This document shows, in pieces, positions 52,102 to 63,268 of a stretch of 64,000 nucleotides of DNA. How positions within the stretch are numbered: the stretch's first letter is position 1; the number at the start of each line of letters is the position of its first letter. This stretch comes from Amycolatopsis lexingtonensis (GTDB lineage: Bacteria; Actinomycetota; Actinomycetes; Mycobacteriales; Pseudonocardiaceae), in the NCBI RefSeq assembly GCF_014873755.1, contig NZ_JADBEG010000001.1, positions 5,439,501-5,503,500 on the forward strand, read 5' to 3'. The position numbers and the translations under genes were made by a program. Below the pieces are notes generated by a model, which ran no database searches, was not told where the DNA came from, and saw only the letters and a program-made list of their open reading frames with translations.

Positions 52102-52704
52102 CTAGCCCGCGGTGATCGGCGTCGTGGTCGGCTTCCAGGACGGGCGGTCACCTTCGAAGGCATCGATCTCACCGGCATGGCGCAACGTGAGAGCGATGTC
52201 GTCGAGGCCCTCCAGCAGCCGCCAGCGGACGTAGTCGTCGATCTGGAAGGGCGCGGTGAAGTCCTTGGCCCGCACGGTCTTGGTCTCGAGGTCGACCGTG
52301 ACCTCCGTGCCGGGCTCGTTCTCGAGCAGCTTCCAGAGCAGTTCGACGTCGTGCTGCTCGCACTGCGCGGCCACCAGGCCGCCCTTGCCGGAGTTGCCGC
52401 GGAAGATGTCGGCGAAGCGAGCGGAGATGACGGCCCGGAAGCCGTAGTCCATCAGCGCCCAGACGGCGTGCTCGCGGGAGGAACCGGTTCCGAAGTCCGG
52501 TCCCGCGACCAGCACGCTGCCGTTCTTGAACGGCTCCTGGTTCAGGATGAAGTCCTCGTTGCCGCGCCAGGCGGCGAACAGGCCGTCTTCGAAGCCGGTC
52601 CGGGTGACCCGCTTGAGGTAGACCGCCGGGATGATCTGGTCGGTGTCCACGTTGGACCGGCGCAGCGGGACGCCGACGCCGGTGTGCTGGGTGAACGGTT
52701 CCAT
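52102..52704 (-). CDS. leuD: 3-isopropylmalate dehydratase small subunit
   Basis: The 200-residue protein has the LeuD swivelling domain: [40 protein letters not shown] and [20 protein letters not shown]. With LeuC it isomerises 2-isopropylmalate to 3-isopropylmalate in leucine synthesis. It starts 21 bases after leuC and ends at an intrinsic terminator. Confidence 0.97.
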   Translation of the reverse strand: MEPFTQHTGVGVPLRRSNVDTDQIIPAVYLKRVTRTGFEDGLFAAWRGNEDFILNQEPFKNGSVLVAGPDFGTGSSREHAVWALMDYGFRAVISARFADIFRGNSGKGGLVAAQCEQHDVELLWKLLENEPGTEVTVDLETKTVRAKDFTAPFQIDDYVRWRLLEGLDDIALTLRHAGEIDAFEGDRPSWKPTTTPITAG

Positions 52705-52725
52705 GGTGGGAGCTCCTCGGGTGGG

Positions 52726-54159
<1,434 letters not shown>

Positions 54160-54266
54160 CTCCGGCTCCTTCCACGGTTCGACGTCGGAACTCGGGCGCG
54201 CACCGGCGGAACGGATGCGAGCCGCGAAGGAAGGGCGCAGCTCGAGTTCAGGGTTTTCCCAGATGC

Positions 54267-54303
54267 TGGACTTCCCAAAGTGCGGGACGCTAGTATCGGG
54301 TCG
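54267..54303 (+). promoter_or_regulatory. Leaderless promoter of the IclR gene
   Basis: TGGACT (54267-54272) and TAGTAT (54291-54296) are spaced 18 bp. The predicted transcription start, 7 bases after the -10, is the first G of the GTG start codon at 54303, so the mRNA should be leaderless. The same region must hold the leuC promoter on the other strand. Confidence 0.55.
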
Positions 54304-55004
54304 TGGGACAGCATAGCGGTATCGGAGTACTGGACAAAGCAGTGGCCGTGCTGCAGGCGGTCGCGGACGACCCCTGCGGCCTGGCGGAACTGTGCACGCG
54401 GACCGGTCTGCCGCGCGCCACCGCGCACCGGCTCGCGGTCGGGCTCGAGGTGCACCGGTTGCTGCGCCGCGGTCCGGACGGGCGCTGGCGCCCCGGTACC
54501 GCACTGGCCGAACTGGCGGGCGGCTCGACGGACCCCCTGCTCGACGCGGCGGGCGTGGTGCTGCCGAAGCTGCGGGACGTCACCGGCGAAAGCGTGCAGC
54601 TCTACCGGCGTGACGGCGTCCAGCGCGTGTGCGTCGCGACGGCCGAGCCGCCGAGCGGCCTGCGCGACACCGTCCCGATCGGGTCGCGCCTGCCGATGAC
54701 GGCCGGCTCGGGCGCGAAGGTCCTCGCGGCCTGGGCCGACCCGCACACGCAGCGCACGATCCTGGCCGACGCGGTCTTCGGCGAGCGCACGCTCCTGGAG
54801 GTGCGGCGGCGCGGGTGGGCCCAGAGCGTGGCCGAGCGCGAACCCGGCGTGGCCAGCATTTCGGCGCCGGTGCGCGATTCGGCGGGCACGGTCGTGGCCG
54901 CGGTGTCGGTGTCCGGCCCGATCGAGCGCATCGGCCGCAAGCCCGGCGCCCGCTGGGCGGCGGACCTCCTCGCGGCGGCGGACGCGTTGCAGGAACGGCT
55001 TTAG
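54303..55004 (+). CDS. IclR family regulator, NdgR-like
   Basis: The 233-residue protein has an N-terminal winged helix ([40 protein letters not shown]) and an IclR effector domain ending [20 protein letters not shown]. Divergent NdgR proteins regulate leuC/leuD and amino-acid metabolism in streptomycetes; the same arrangement holds here and in mycobacteria. The start is GTG with no ribosome-binding site, consistent with leaderless translation. Confidence 0.92.
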   Translation: MGQHSGIGVLDKAVAVLQAVADDPCGLAELCTRTGLPRATAHRLAVGLEVHRLLRRGPDGRWRPGTALAELAGGSTDPLLDAAGVVLPKLRDVTGESVQLYRRDGVQRVCVATAEPPSGLRDTVPIGSRLPMTAGSGAKVLAAWADPHTQRTILADAVFGERTLLEVRRRGWAQSVAEREPGVASISAPVRDSAGTVVAAVSVSGPIERIGRKPGARWAADLLAAADALQERL

Positions 55005-55154
55005 CAATCGCGCCGGTGCCCCGGCTTGACCGGTTTCGACCGCTGTCGTGCTCGTGTTGTCGTGGTGGACCGTTCGGGGGAACCTCGCGGAATCCGCGTA
55101 TTCGGTGACGGCGGTCACGTCTCCTTCAAGACAGCTCCACGGAGGGGGACCACG

Positions 55155-55400
55155 ATGTTGAACAGACGGGCATTGGCGATGTTGCGGGCGGTCGGCGCCG
55201 GCCGCGCGGAACTGACCTGCAGCTGCGAACCGGACCTGCGGGTCGACGGCCTGCCGTGCTGCGACCAGGCGACCGCGCACGAGCTGGCGCGGGCGGGTCT
55301 GATCCGGCCGGCACGGGTCGTCGCCGTCGGGCAGTGGACGCGGGCGGAGCTCACCGACGACGGGCAGCGGGCGCTGGGCGGGACTCTCGCCGCGGCCTGA
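55155..55400 (+). CDS. Small cysteine-containing protein of unknown function
   Basis: The 81-residue protein follows GGAGGGGG with good spacing. It has two cysteine pairs, TCSCEPDL and LPCCDQ, surrounded by helical segments that could form a small winged-helix-like or metal-binding fold (AHELARAGLIRPA, WTRAELTDDGQRAL). I do not recognise the family. It lies between the NdgR-like gene and a lipoprotein gene with no obvious link. Confidence 0.65.
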   Translation: MLNRRALAMLRAVGAGRAELTCSCEPDLRVDGLPCCDQATAHELARAGLIRPARVVAVGQWTRAELTDDGQRALGGTLAAA

Positions 55401-55457
55401 AGCAACCGTCCGGCAGGCTCGCGCGTGTACCCGCCGAGGACACCGCGAGGGGGACCC

Positions 55458-56036
55458 ATGAAATTCGCTCCGGGGCTGCTCGGCGCCTGCCTGCTGCTGA
55501 CCGCGTGCTCCGGCGCGCCCCCGGCGGCGCCGCCGACCGTGACCGTGACGGCACCCGCGACGCCGTCGGCGCCCGCCACCGCCGACCCGGCCGTGCTCGG
55601 CTGGATGGACGGATTCTGCGCCGTGATCCACGGCTACCGCGAACGCACCAACGACGAAGCGGGGGCGCCGAAGCCCGATCCGGGCTCGGTGGCCGAAGCG
55701 CAGCAGGTGCTGAGCGCGACCCTGGGCGGCATCGCGGCCCGCACCGGCGAGGTGGTCGACAAGCTGACGGCCCTGCCGCCGGCCCCGGTCCCGGTCGCCG
55801 AGAAGGTCCGGCAGGCATTCGTGACCAAGTACACGACGGCCCGCGACCGCGCGGCGGAGGCGAAGAAGGCCCTGGACGCCGCCAAACCGGGCGACGGCGC
55901 CTCCCAGGGGCCGGCCGCGGACGCTGTGAAGCAGGCACAACAGGACATCGACGGTACTTACGACCCGGTCGCGCCGATGGCGGAATCGCCGGAGCTGATG
56001 ATGGCCGCGGCGACGGCGCCGGGCTGCAAGGGCTGA
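55458..56036 (+). CDS. Lipoprotein of unknown function
   Basis: The 192-residue protein has a lipoprotein signal (LLLTACSGAPP) with the lipidated cysteine at about residue 17, then a Pro/Ala/Thr-rich linker and a mostly helical domain rich in alanine and lysine (AEKVRQAFVTKYTTARDRAA). No domain was recognised. The ATG at 55458 follows GAGGGGG. Its gene is convergent with a GH3 enzyme and separated by a double palindrome. Confidence 0.8.
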   Translation: MKFAPGLLGACLLLTACSGAPPAAPPTVTVTAPATPSAPATADPAVLGWMDGFCAVIHGYRERTNDEAGAPKPDPGSVAEAQQVLSATLGGIAARTGEVVDKLTALPPAPVPVAEKVRQAFVTKYTTARDRAAEAKKALDAAKPGDGASQGPAADAVKQAQQDIDGTYDPVAPMAESPELMMAAATAPGCKG

Positions 56037-56096
56037 CGCGCGCCGCGACCGAGTGCCGCAGCCCGGCCAGGCACCCGCCGCCTCATCTCGCCCAAC

Positions 56097-56149
56097 GTCT
56101 TGAATGACTCATTCAGGTCCTCGGAGGTCCTGAATGACTCATTCAAGAC
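56097..56149. repeat. TGAATGASTCATTCA double palindrome, copy 4
   Basis: Arms at 56097-56117 and 56129-56149 match with one mismatch around an 11-base loop. It separates two convergent genes, a classical terminator position. Confidence 0.75.
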
Positions 56150-56168
56150 GTGCGGTGAGGAAGCCGCC

Positions 56169-58220
56169 TCACCGCACCAGGGACGCCCGCAGCGGCAAGG
56201 ACCGCGAAGAGTCACCGACCGACACCGTGAACCCGCCGCGCACCGGCTGCCACGCGTGCCCGGCCGTGTCCCACACCGAAAAGTCGCGCGCGTCCAGCCG
56301 GATCGTCACCCGCCGGGACTCCCCCGGCGCCAGCGAGACCCGCGAGAACCCCTTCAGCTGCCGAGGCGGTTCCCCGGCCGCCGCCGGGAAGCCCAGGTAC
56401 AACTGGGCCACCTCGGCACCGGCCCGCCGCCCGGTGTTGCGGATCGTGAACGTCGCCGTCGCGCCGTCACCCGTGTTCCGCACCGACAGACCCGAGAACG
56501 CGAACGTCGTGTACGACAGGCCGTACCCGAACGGGAACAGCGGCGCCCGGCCCTGCGCGTCGAACCACCGGTACCCGACCTGCAGCCCCTCCGAATAAGT
56601 CGCGACCCCGTCCACCCCCGGGAACTGCGAAACCGTGTTCGCCGGGGTGTCCGCGTCCGCCGCCGGGAACGTGATCGGCAGCTTCGCCGACGGGTTGACG
56701 TCGCCGAACAGCACGCTCGCCACCGCCGCGCCGTCCTGCTGGCCGGGGTACCACGCCTGCAGGATCGCGGGCACCGAAGCCGCCCACGGCATCAGGACCG
56801 GGCCACCGCTCTTCACCACGACCACCGTGTGCGGGTTCGCCGCGGCGACGGCGGCCACCAGCGCGTCCTGGTCGCCCTCCAGCGCCAGGCTCGGCCGGTC
56901 CTTGCCCTCGGTCTCGTTGTCGCCGACCATCACGACGCTGACGTCCGCGGTGCCCGCCAGCGCGGCCGCCCGCGCGACGTCGCTGCCGTCATCGAGCGTC
57001 ACCGCCGCACCCGGTACACGCTGCTGGAGGCCGGGTAATGGGTCCACTGTGGACGTCGGGATGACGGCCGAGCTGCCGCCGCCCCCGGTCTTGGCCCGGG
57101 TGGCGAACGGGCCGATGAGCGCGATCGACTTCACCGAAGGATCCAGCGGGAGCTGGGCGTGCTCATTGCGGAGCAGCACCATGCCGCGTTCGGCGAACTC
57201 CTTCGCGGCGGCGTCGTGCCGGTCGGTCGGCAGCGGCGAGAGCACCGGCGGGTGGTCGAACTGCCCGAAGGCGAACATCGTGCGGAACCGCGGCAGGAGC
57301 AGCTCGTCCACGCGCTGTTCGGTGACCTGCCCGGCGAGCACGGCCTGCTTCAGCTTGTCGCCGTACCAGGTGCCGTCGATCATCTCGAGGTTCATGCCCG
57401 CGGCCGCCGACCCGATCGTGCTGTGCGCGGCGCCCCAGTCCGACTGGACGAAGCCCTCGAAACCCCAGTCATCGCGCAGCTTGCCCTGCAGCAACGCCGG
57501 GTTCTCGCACATGAAGACGCCGTTGATCTTCGGGAACGCGCACATCACCGAGCCGGCGCGGCCTTCGACGACCGCCTGCTCGAAGTGCGGCAGGTAGATC
57601 TCGTTGAGCGTGCGCTCGTCGATGTGCTCGTCGATGCTGAAGCGCTGGGTCTCCTGGTTGTTCGCCGCGTAGTGCTTGACCTCGGCGATGGTGCCGTTCT
57701 CCTGGATGCCGCGGATGTCGGCGGCGGCCAGCGCGCCGGCGAGCACCGGGTCCTCCCCCGTGCCTTCGAACGTCCGGCCGTTGCGCGGGACGCGGGCGAT
57801 GTTGATGTCCGGCGCCTCGGACACGTTGTGCGCGAGCGCGCGGGTTTCGGCGCCGATCAGCCGGCCGTAGCGGCGTGCGACGCCGGTGTCGAACGTCGAC
57901 GCCAGCGCCATCGTGGCCGGCAGCGCGGTCGCCGGTTTCTGCGGTTTGTCGTCGGCCGGGCCCATGCCCGCCGGGCCGTTGGCGATGCGGAAGCCGGGCA
58001 CGCCCAGACGCGGGATCGGCGGCACGAACCGCTGGTGCTCCGCGTCCGGCTGCAGGTGCAGCTGGGAGATCTTCTCGTCGAGGGTCATCGCCGCGATCAG
58101 CTCGGCGGCCCGGCGATCCGGTGCCTGCCGGGCATCGCGCCAAGGCTGCGTATCGGCCGCCGCCGGCGTCGCCAGCGACAAACCCAGGACCACCGCGAGA
58201 ACGAGCCGTCCGGTGCGCAT
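56169..58220 (-). CDS. Secreted GH3 beta-glucosidase-like enzyme
   Basis: The 683-residue protein has a signal peptide (cleavage near ATPAAA) and a glycoside hydrolase family 3 architecture: an N-terminal barrel with KISQLHLQPD, VKHYAANNQETQ and the nucleophile aspartate in FEGFVQSDWGAAHST, an alpha/beta sandwich (VVVVKSGGPVLMPWAASVPA), and a C-terminal fibronectin-like domain ending with FTVSVGDSSRSLPL. It probably hydrolyses beta-linked oligosaccharides outside the cell. The ATG at 58220 gives the signal peptide without the extra residues of an upstream start. Confidence 0.95.
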   Translation of the reverse strand: MRTGRLVLAVVLGLSLATPAAADTQPWRDARQAPDRRAAELIAAMTLDEKISQLHLQPDAEHQRFVPPIPRLGVPGFRIANGPAGMGPADDKPQKPATALPATMALASTFDTGVARRYGRLIGAETRALAHNVSEAPDINIARVPRNGRTFEGTGEDPVLAGALAAADIRGIQENGTIAEVKHYAANNQETQRFSIDEHIDERTLNEIYLPHFEQAVVEGRAGSVMCAFPKINGVFMCENPALLQGKLRDDWGFEGFVQSDWGAAHSTIGSAAAGMNLEMIDGTWYGDKLKQAVLAGQVTEQRVDELLLPRFRTMFAFGQFDHPPVLSPLPTDRHDAAAKEFAERGMVLLRNEHAQLPLDPSVKSIALIGPFATRAKTGGGGSSAVIPTSTVDPLPGLQQRVPGAAVTLDDGSDVARAAALAGTADVSVVMVGDNETEGKDRPSLALEGDQDALVAAVAAANPHTVVVVKSGGPVLMPWAASVPAILQAWYPGQQDGAAVASVLFGDVNPSAKLPITFPAADADTPANTVSQFPGVDGVATYSEGLQVGYRWFDAQGRAPLFPFGYGLSYTTFAFSGLSVRNTGDGATATFTIRNTGRRAGAEVAQLYLGFPAAAGEPPRQLKGFSRVSLAPGESRRVTIRLDARDFSVWDTAGHAWQPVRGGFTVSVGDSSRSLPLRASLVR

Positions 58221-58350
58221 CGGCCAAGCTAACCCCATACGTGACCGGGAAACACAGCCACGACGATGTTCACGTACATGAAATTTCCGGCGGACTCAAC
58301 CGTTTCCCCGGCTCAAGCGTGGGAGGAGCACGAAGGAGAGGGGACGAACC

Positions 58351-58836
58351 ATGGTCAAGAAAACCCTGATCGGCCTAATGGCGGCGAGCGCGGCGACGGT
58401 CGCGCTCGCGGCCCCGGCGAGCGCGTCCGACGTCGGCTGGGGACTGACCCAGCAGGTGGAGCCGGGCGGCCGGGTCGACGCGGAAACCCACGCGGCGCTG
58501 GGCGGCTGCTCGCCGAAGACCGCGGTCACGTCGAAGGGATTCGCCGCGCCGCTGGTGTTCACCGAGGGCGGCAACTGGGGCCGCGCCGGCGGCCACACCA
58601 CGGCGATCATGACGCCGGGCAAGTACACCGCGCAGTTCACCTGCTCGGACGGGCGCGTGGCCACCGGCAGCTTCACCATCCTCGGCACGCCGCCGCCGAG
58701 CAGCTCGGCGCACCCGAAACCGCCCACGACGAAGCCGAAGCCGCCGGCGACGTCGAAGGCCCCCAAGCCGGCGAAGCCGCAGGTCGCGGTCAAGCCGGCC
58801 GGTGCACCGCAGACGGGGGACGGCTCGCTGAGCTGA
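58351..58836 (+). CDS. Secreted Pro/Lys-tailed protein
   Basis: The 161-residue protein has a signal peptide (cleavage after PASA near residue 25), a beta-rich domain with two cysteines (LGGCSPKTAV and FTCSDGRVA), and a basic tail of PK/KP repeats ending APQTGDGSLS. Such tails, ending near a TG motif, occur on wall-associated actinobacterial proteins, but there is no LPXTG motif and no membrane helix here. It starts after GGAGAGG. Function unknown; wall binding is plausible from the basic tail. Confidence 0.8.
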   Translation: MVKKTLIGLMAASAATVALAAPASASDVGWGLTQQVEPGGRVDAETHAALGGCSPKTAVTSKGFAAPLVFTEGGNWGRAGGHTTAIMTPGKYTAQFTCSDGRVATGSFTILGTPPPSSSAHPKPPTTKPKPPATSKAPKPAKPQVAVKPAGAPQTGDGSLS

Positions 58837-58851
58837 TCCCCACCCCGGACA

Positions 58852-58890
58852 CCCCGGGCGGCGCGTGCTCCCCAGGCCCGCCGCCCGGGG
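58852..58890. terminator. Hairpin between convergent genes
   Basis: CCCCGGGCGGCG (58852-58863) pairs perfectly with its complement at 58879-58890. It lies between the secreted protein and the NurA-like gene; no U-tract. Confidence 0.6.
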
Positions 58891-58897
58891 CCCGGCG

Positions 58898-59869
58898 TCA
58901 ACGGACCGCGGCCAGCCGCAACGCCCGGTACACGAACTGCTGGTCCCCCAGCCGGTGCCGCAGGTCGCGCTCCAGCCCCGCGATCGGGTACAGGTTCTGC
59001 GGCGCCCGCGAATCCTTGTAAGCCACCGAAGCGAACCGTCCCAGCACCGCCTGCGTGAGGTTCGCCAGCCCGGCCACCTCGGCGCGCCCGAGGTGCGGCG
59101 CCGCCTCCACCCGCACGACCCCGGACCACGGCGGCCCGCCCACCGACGGCAGGCGCAGGTACCAGGAGTGCCGGACCCAGGTGGTCCCCATCAGGAACAC
59201 CGGCGTGCGCTGGTGCGGCCCGAGCGCGCCGACCATCGCGTTGAGCTCGCCGGGCAGGTACGTCGTCTGGTGGCTCTTGATGAACCCGACCGCCCGCTCG
59301 AGGTGCGCGCGCCCGCGCAGCGGACCGTCCACGACCAGCAGGTCGCCGCGCACGTGGCTCGCCGTGCGCGCCCGGACCGCCGTCTCCTCCTCGACCAGCG
59401 CCAGCTGTTCCTGCAACGCCGAGGACAGCACCACCGGCAGCGGCTTGTCGTCCTTGGCCGCCGCGCGGTGGGCCGTGTAGAGGCCGGCCGGGGTCGCGAT
59501 GTCGTCGGCCTGCGGGGCCACCGTGAACAGCCCGCGCCGGACGTCGGTGCCGACGACGTGCGCCTGCCCCTCGCAGCAGCACACCACGCCGGCCGCGTAG
59601 GAGGCGCAGATCCCGATCGACGCCGAGTTCGTGCCCGCCGGGTCGTCGATCCAGACGCGCGCGTCGATCCGCCGGACGCCGTCGACGAACAGCACGGCTT
59701 CGGGCGGTGTCACCGGCGAAGGGTCGATCGGCGCCCACTCGTCTTCCGGGACTTCGACGTCGAGCTCGACCTCGGCCTGGGAGCGGCCCAGTTCCTCGGC
59801 CTCCATCGAGCTGCCGTAGCCCGGGTCCCAGGTGTCGATGCTGAAGTTCATGCCTGCCACGGCGGTCAT
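58898..59869 (-). CDS. NurA-like nuclease candidate
   Basis: The 323-residue protein has an LFVDGVRRIDARVWIDD segment near residue 61 and LLVVDGPLRGRAHLERAVGF near residue 177, positions where NurA nucleases place conserved acidic residues. A CCC run (AAGVVCCCEGQAHV) is unusual. NurA is a 5'-3' nuclease that in archaea works with HerA, Mre11 and Rad50; here it is translationally coupled (ATGA overlap) to sbcC, the Rad50 counterpart. No HerA gene is visible. The assignment is from context plus partial motifs. Confidence 0.6.
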   Translation of the reverse strand: MTAVAGMNFSIDTWDPGYGSSMEAEELGRSQAEVELDVEVPEDEWAPIDPSPVTPPEAVLFVDGVRRIDARVWIDDPAGTNSASIGICASYAAGVVCCCEGQAHVVGTDVRRGLFTVAPQADDIATPAGLYTAHRAAAKDDKPLPVVLSSALQEQLALVEEETAVRARTASHVRGDLLVVDGPLRGRAHLERAVGFIKSHQTTYLPGELNAMVGALGPHQRTPVFLMGTTWVRHSWYLRLPSVGGPPWSGVVRVEAAPHLGRAEVAGLANLTQAVLGRFASVAYKDSRAPQNLYPIAGLERDLRHRLGDQQFVYRALRLAAVR

Positions 59870-62800
59870 GCGCCCTCCCTGCCGATGTGCGAGCCGGAAC
59901 CGTCGCGGGTGACCAGGAACCGCACCGGGACGCGCTCGGCCAGCGCGGGCACGTGCGTGATCACCCCGACCATCCGGGAGCCGGTGGCGGCGAGGTTCTC
60001 CAGCGTGGACGCCACGACGTCGAGGGTGGCTTCGTCCAGCGTCCCGAAGCCTTCGTCGAGGAAGATGGACTCGAGCCGGGTCGCGCCCTCCGCGGCCATC
60101 GCGCCGAGCTGGGACGACAACGCCAGCGCCAGCGAAAGCGACGCCTGGAACGTCTCCCCGCCGGACAGCGTCTTGACCGGGCGCCGGGCGTCGGCCTCGT
60201 TGTGGTCCACCACCAGGAAGTCGCCCTTGTCGTGGGTGAGCTCGAACTGGCCGCCGGAGAGTTCGAGCAGCGACGCCGACGCCTCGGCGACCAGCGTGTC
60301 GAGCGCACCGGCGATGAGCCAGCGCGGGAACTTGTCCGAGCGCAGCAGATCCGCGAGCAGCCGCGCGACCTGCGCGTCGGACTCGGCGGCCGCGATGTCG
60401 CCCTGCAGCCCGGCCACGTGCGCCACGCGCCGCTTCATTTCCGTGTGGTCGGCTTCGGCGCGGGCGCGGGCGGTCGCGAGGGCCACCGGGGCCCGGTCCC
60501 GCACCGATCCTTCCGGCAGCGGGACTTCGAGCGCGGTGATGTCGTCGGCGACCGCGCGTTCGGCCGCCCGCAACGCTTCGGCGGCTTCGTCCTCGGCTTT
60601 TCCGGCGGCGGCCAGCCGGGTGCGGTGCTCGGCCGCCTGCCCGGCTGCCCAGTCCGTGAGCGCGGTCCAGGCGCCGAGGAGGCTTTCGCCGTCGATCGGC
60701 GGCGCACCCAGACCGACGAGGGGATCGCGTGCGCGGGACAGCCGCTGCCGTTCCGCCGCCACCTGCTCGGCGACGCGGGCCTGGGCTTCCGCCGCTTGTT
60801 TCGCGGCCGCGCGGGCGGTCCGCAGGCCGGCGTCGGCGGCTTTCGCGGCTCGTTCCAGTTCGGCGACCCGCGCGAGCTGCTCGGTGACGGCTTCGGCCGA
60901 CGGCGCGTCCTTCAGCGTTTCGACCAGTTCACCGTGCCGGCGCCGGGTCGTGGTCAGCGTGGTGCTCGCCGACTGTTCGGCCAGTGCCGCTTCTTCCGCT
61001 TGCTTCCGGCGCTGCTCGGCGGTCCGTTCCGCGGAGGCGAGGTCGTCCGCCGCGACGACGGCTTCCTTGCCCGCGGCTTCGGCGGCCGCTTCGAGCGCGG
61101 CCAGCGCGGTCCGCCGTTCCTCGAGCGCCGACGCCGCCCACGACGTCAGCAGCCGCCAGCCCGCCGGGACGTCGCCGGTGTCGACGGCGGGCGCGCCCAG
61201 TTCCACCAGCGGATCGCGGGCCGCGCGCAGGGCTTCCTTGGCCGCGGCGAACGACTTCTCGACGACCTCCGCTTCGCGCTGCGCGGCCGCGCGGTCGGTG
61301 CGGGCCGCCGCCAGTTCCTTGTCGGCGGCGTTCGCGGCCTCGGCGACGCGGGTGCGGGCGTCGATCGTCTTCGACAGCCACTCCCCCCGCTCGCGCACGG
61401 CCGTGACGAGGTCCGCGTAGTCCTGCTCGGAAAACGCCGCTTCGACCGGGCGGCGCAGAACCACCGACTCGGGTGGTCCGGCCACTTCCGCGAGCACCAC
61501 GCGCAGTTCTTCCGCCTGCGCGGCCGCCGTCGCGGCCGAGTCGGCGTCGCGGTCCACGGCCCGCTCCAGCTTGCGCAGCGCGGACTCCGCGGTCGCGCGG
61601 CCGGCTTCCGCCCGCTCGAGGCGTTCGCGCGCCTCGGCCAGGTGGGCGTGCCCGCCGGCGTCGGGCAGGGTCGCGACTTCCTGCTCGCACACCGGGCACG
61701 GGTGCCCGACGGCGAGCCCGGCCCGCAGGCCCAGCGCCTGCCCGGCCCGTTCGGCTTCGGTGACCGCAGCCTTCGCCGCGGTGACTTCGGCGTCGGCGTG
61801 GGCGAAGGCGCTCCGCGCCGCCTCGAGTTCCGTGCGGCGCGCGGCCTGCTCGGGCGCGGCCTTCCGCTGGGCTTCGGCCACCGCGTAGAGCGTCCGGGCG
61901 TCGGAACGCGCGGCGGCGAGCGGGGCGACGTCGGGCCGTGCGGCCAGCGCCGCGCGGGCTTCGGCGTCGGCGGCCTCGGCGGCACGCAGGCGGGCATCGG
62001 CTTCGGCGGTGCGCTTCGCCACCCGCGCCGCCTCTTCCGACAGGTCCCCGAGATCCGCCGGCGGCCGCACCCCGGCCAGCCGGTCGCGTTCCCGGCGTGC
62101 GACGTCGGCCCGCGCGGCCGCGTCTTCGGCGGCCCGCGCGGTGGTGTCCCGGGTCTTGCGGGCCGTCTCGACCGCCGCCACGGCTTCGGCGACCGCCGCC
62201 GACGCGGCCGTCTTCGCCTCCGTCGCCGCTTTCGCCGCTTCTTCCAGGCCCGGGAGCGCCTTCTCGGCTTCGGCGAGTTCCGTGCGCGCGGCGCGGATCC
62301 GCTCCAGCCCGCTCCGGTCGGGTGCGGCGGCCAGCGCGGCACGGGCCGCTTCGTCCGCCGCCTCGCCGGTTTCCAGCCCGGCCTGCGCGGCCGTCACGGC
62401 GTCGGCCGCGGCCTGGCGCCGGGATTCGAGGTCTTCGACGCCGTCCGGGCGTTCCAGCGCGTCGAGGACGCCGAGTTCCTTGGTCAGCGTGGCGACGCGT
62501 TGCCGGGCTTCGTCGTGCGCGCGGGTCGCGTCGTTCAGCCCCGGCAACGCCGCGGTCACGCGCGCGTCCAGCTCGGCGAGGGCGGTCATCCGCGCGGCGA
62601 GCGCTTCGACGGCTTCCTCGGTCGCGTCGGCGTAGCTGCCGAGCTGTTCGGTCAGGACGGCGGCCCGCAGCTTCTGCTGTTCGGCGGTGACCCCGGCGCG
62701 GCGGCCGATCCGCTCGTAGACCTCCAGGCCCAGCAGCTTGATGAGGATCTTCTGCCGGTCGGCTGCCTTGGCGTGCAGGAACTCGGCGAAGTCGCCCTGC

Positions 62801-63267
62801 GGCAGCGCCACGCAGGTGCAGAAGTGCTTGAACGTCAACCCGAGCAGGCGTTCGACCGCCGGGGTGACCTCGGAGTCCGCGGCGACCGGGTCGGCGTCGT
62901 CCTCCGGGCCGCCGAGCGCGGTGGGGTCGATCAGCCGTTCCAAGCGGACGTTCTTGACGCTGACCGTGGGTTTCTTCCCGCCGCTGCGCCGGACTTCCCG
63001 CACGACGTGGTAGCGCGCGCCGCCCGCGTCGAAGACCAGCCGCACGGTGGCGCGGTTCGCCGTCGGCGCGAGCGCGGGCGAGACCAGGCCTTCGTGGTCC
63101 CAGCGGGCGACGGAGCCGTAGAGGGCGAAGGTGAGCGCGTCGATCACGGTGCTCTTGCCCGCGCCGGTCGGCCCGACGAGCGCGAAGTAGTCCGTGTCCG
63201 CGAAGCTGACTTCGGTCTTCTCGCGGAAGGACGCGAACCCGGTCATCTCCAGCAGCACTGGCCGCAT
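59866..63267 (-). CDS. sbcC: Exonuclease subunit SbcC
   Basis: The 1133-residue SMC-like ATPase starts with SFREKTEVSFADTDYFALVG and Walker A VGPTGAGKSTVIDALTFALY. Long coiled coils flank a zinc-hook motif CPVC (about residue 524). The C-terminal half has KTLSGGETFQASLSLALALS (signature) and SIFLDEGFGTLDEATLDVVA (Walker B). With SbcD it processes hairpins and double-strand breaks. It begins 1 bp after the sbcD stop. Confidence 0.96.
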   Translation of the reverse strand: MRPVLLEMTGFASFREKTEVSFADTDYFALVGPTGAGKSTVIDALTFALYGSVARWDHEGLVSPALAPTANRATVRLVFDAGGARYHVVREVRRSGGKKPTVSVKNVRLERLIDPTALGGPEDDADPVAADSEVTPAVERLLGLTFKHFCTCVALPQGDFAEFLHAKAADRQKILIKLLGLEVYERIGRRAGVTAEQQKLRAAVLTEQLGSYADATEEAVEALAARMTALAELDARVTAALPGLNDATRAHDEARQRVATLTKELGVLDALERPDGVEDLESRRQAAADAVTAAQAGLETGEAADEAARAALAAAPDRSGLERIRAARTELAEAEKALPGLEEAAKAATEAKTAASAAVAEAVAAVETARKTRDTTARAAEDAAARADVARRERDRLAGVRPPADLGDLSEEAARVAKRTAEADARLRAAEAADAEARAALAARPDVAPLAAARSDARTLYAVAEAQRKAAPEQAARRTELEAARSAFAHADAEVTAAKAAVTEAERAGQALGLRAGLAVGHPCPVCEQEVATLPDAGGHAHLAEARERLERAEAGRATAESALRKLERAVDRDADSAATAAAQAEELRVVLAEVAGPPESVVLRRPVEAAFSEQDYADLVTAVRERGEWLSKTIDARTRVAEAANAADKELAAARTDRAAAQREAEVVEKSFAAAKEALRAARDPLVELGAPAVDTGDVPAGWRLLTSWAASALEERRTALAALEAAAEAAGKEAVVAADDLASAERTAEQRRKQAEEAALAEQSASTTLTTTRRRHGELVETLKDAPSAEAVTEQLARVAELERAAKAADAGLRTARAAAKQAAEAQARVAEQVAAERQRLSRARDPLVGLGAPPIDGESLLGAWTALTDWAAGQAAEHRTRLAAAGKAEDEAAEALRAAERAVADDITALEVPLPEGSVRDRAPVALATARARAEADHTEMKRRVAHVAGLQGDIAAAESDAQVARLLADLLRSDKFPRWLIAGALDTLVAEASASLLELSGGQFELTHDKGDFLVVDHNEADARRPVKTLSGGETFQASLSLALALSSQLGAMAAEGATRLESIFLDEGFGTLDEATLDVVASTLENLAATGSRMVGVITHVPALAERVPVRFLVTRDGSGSHIGREGA

Positions 63268-63268
63268 G

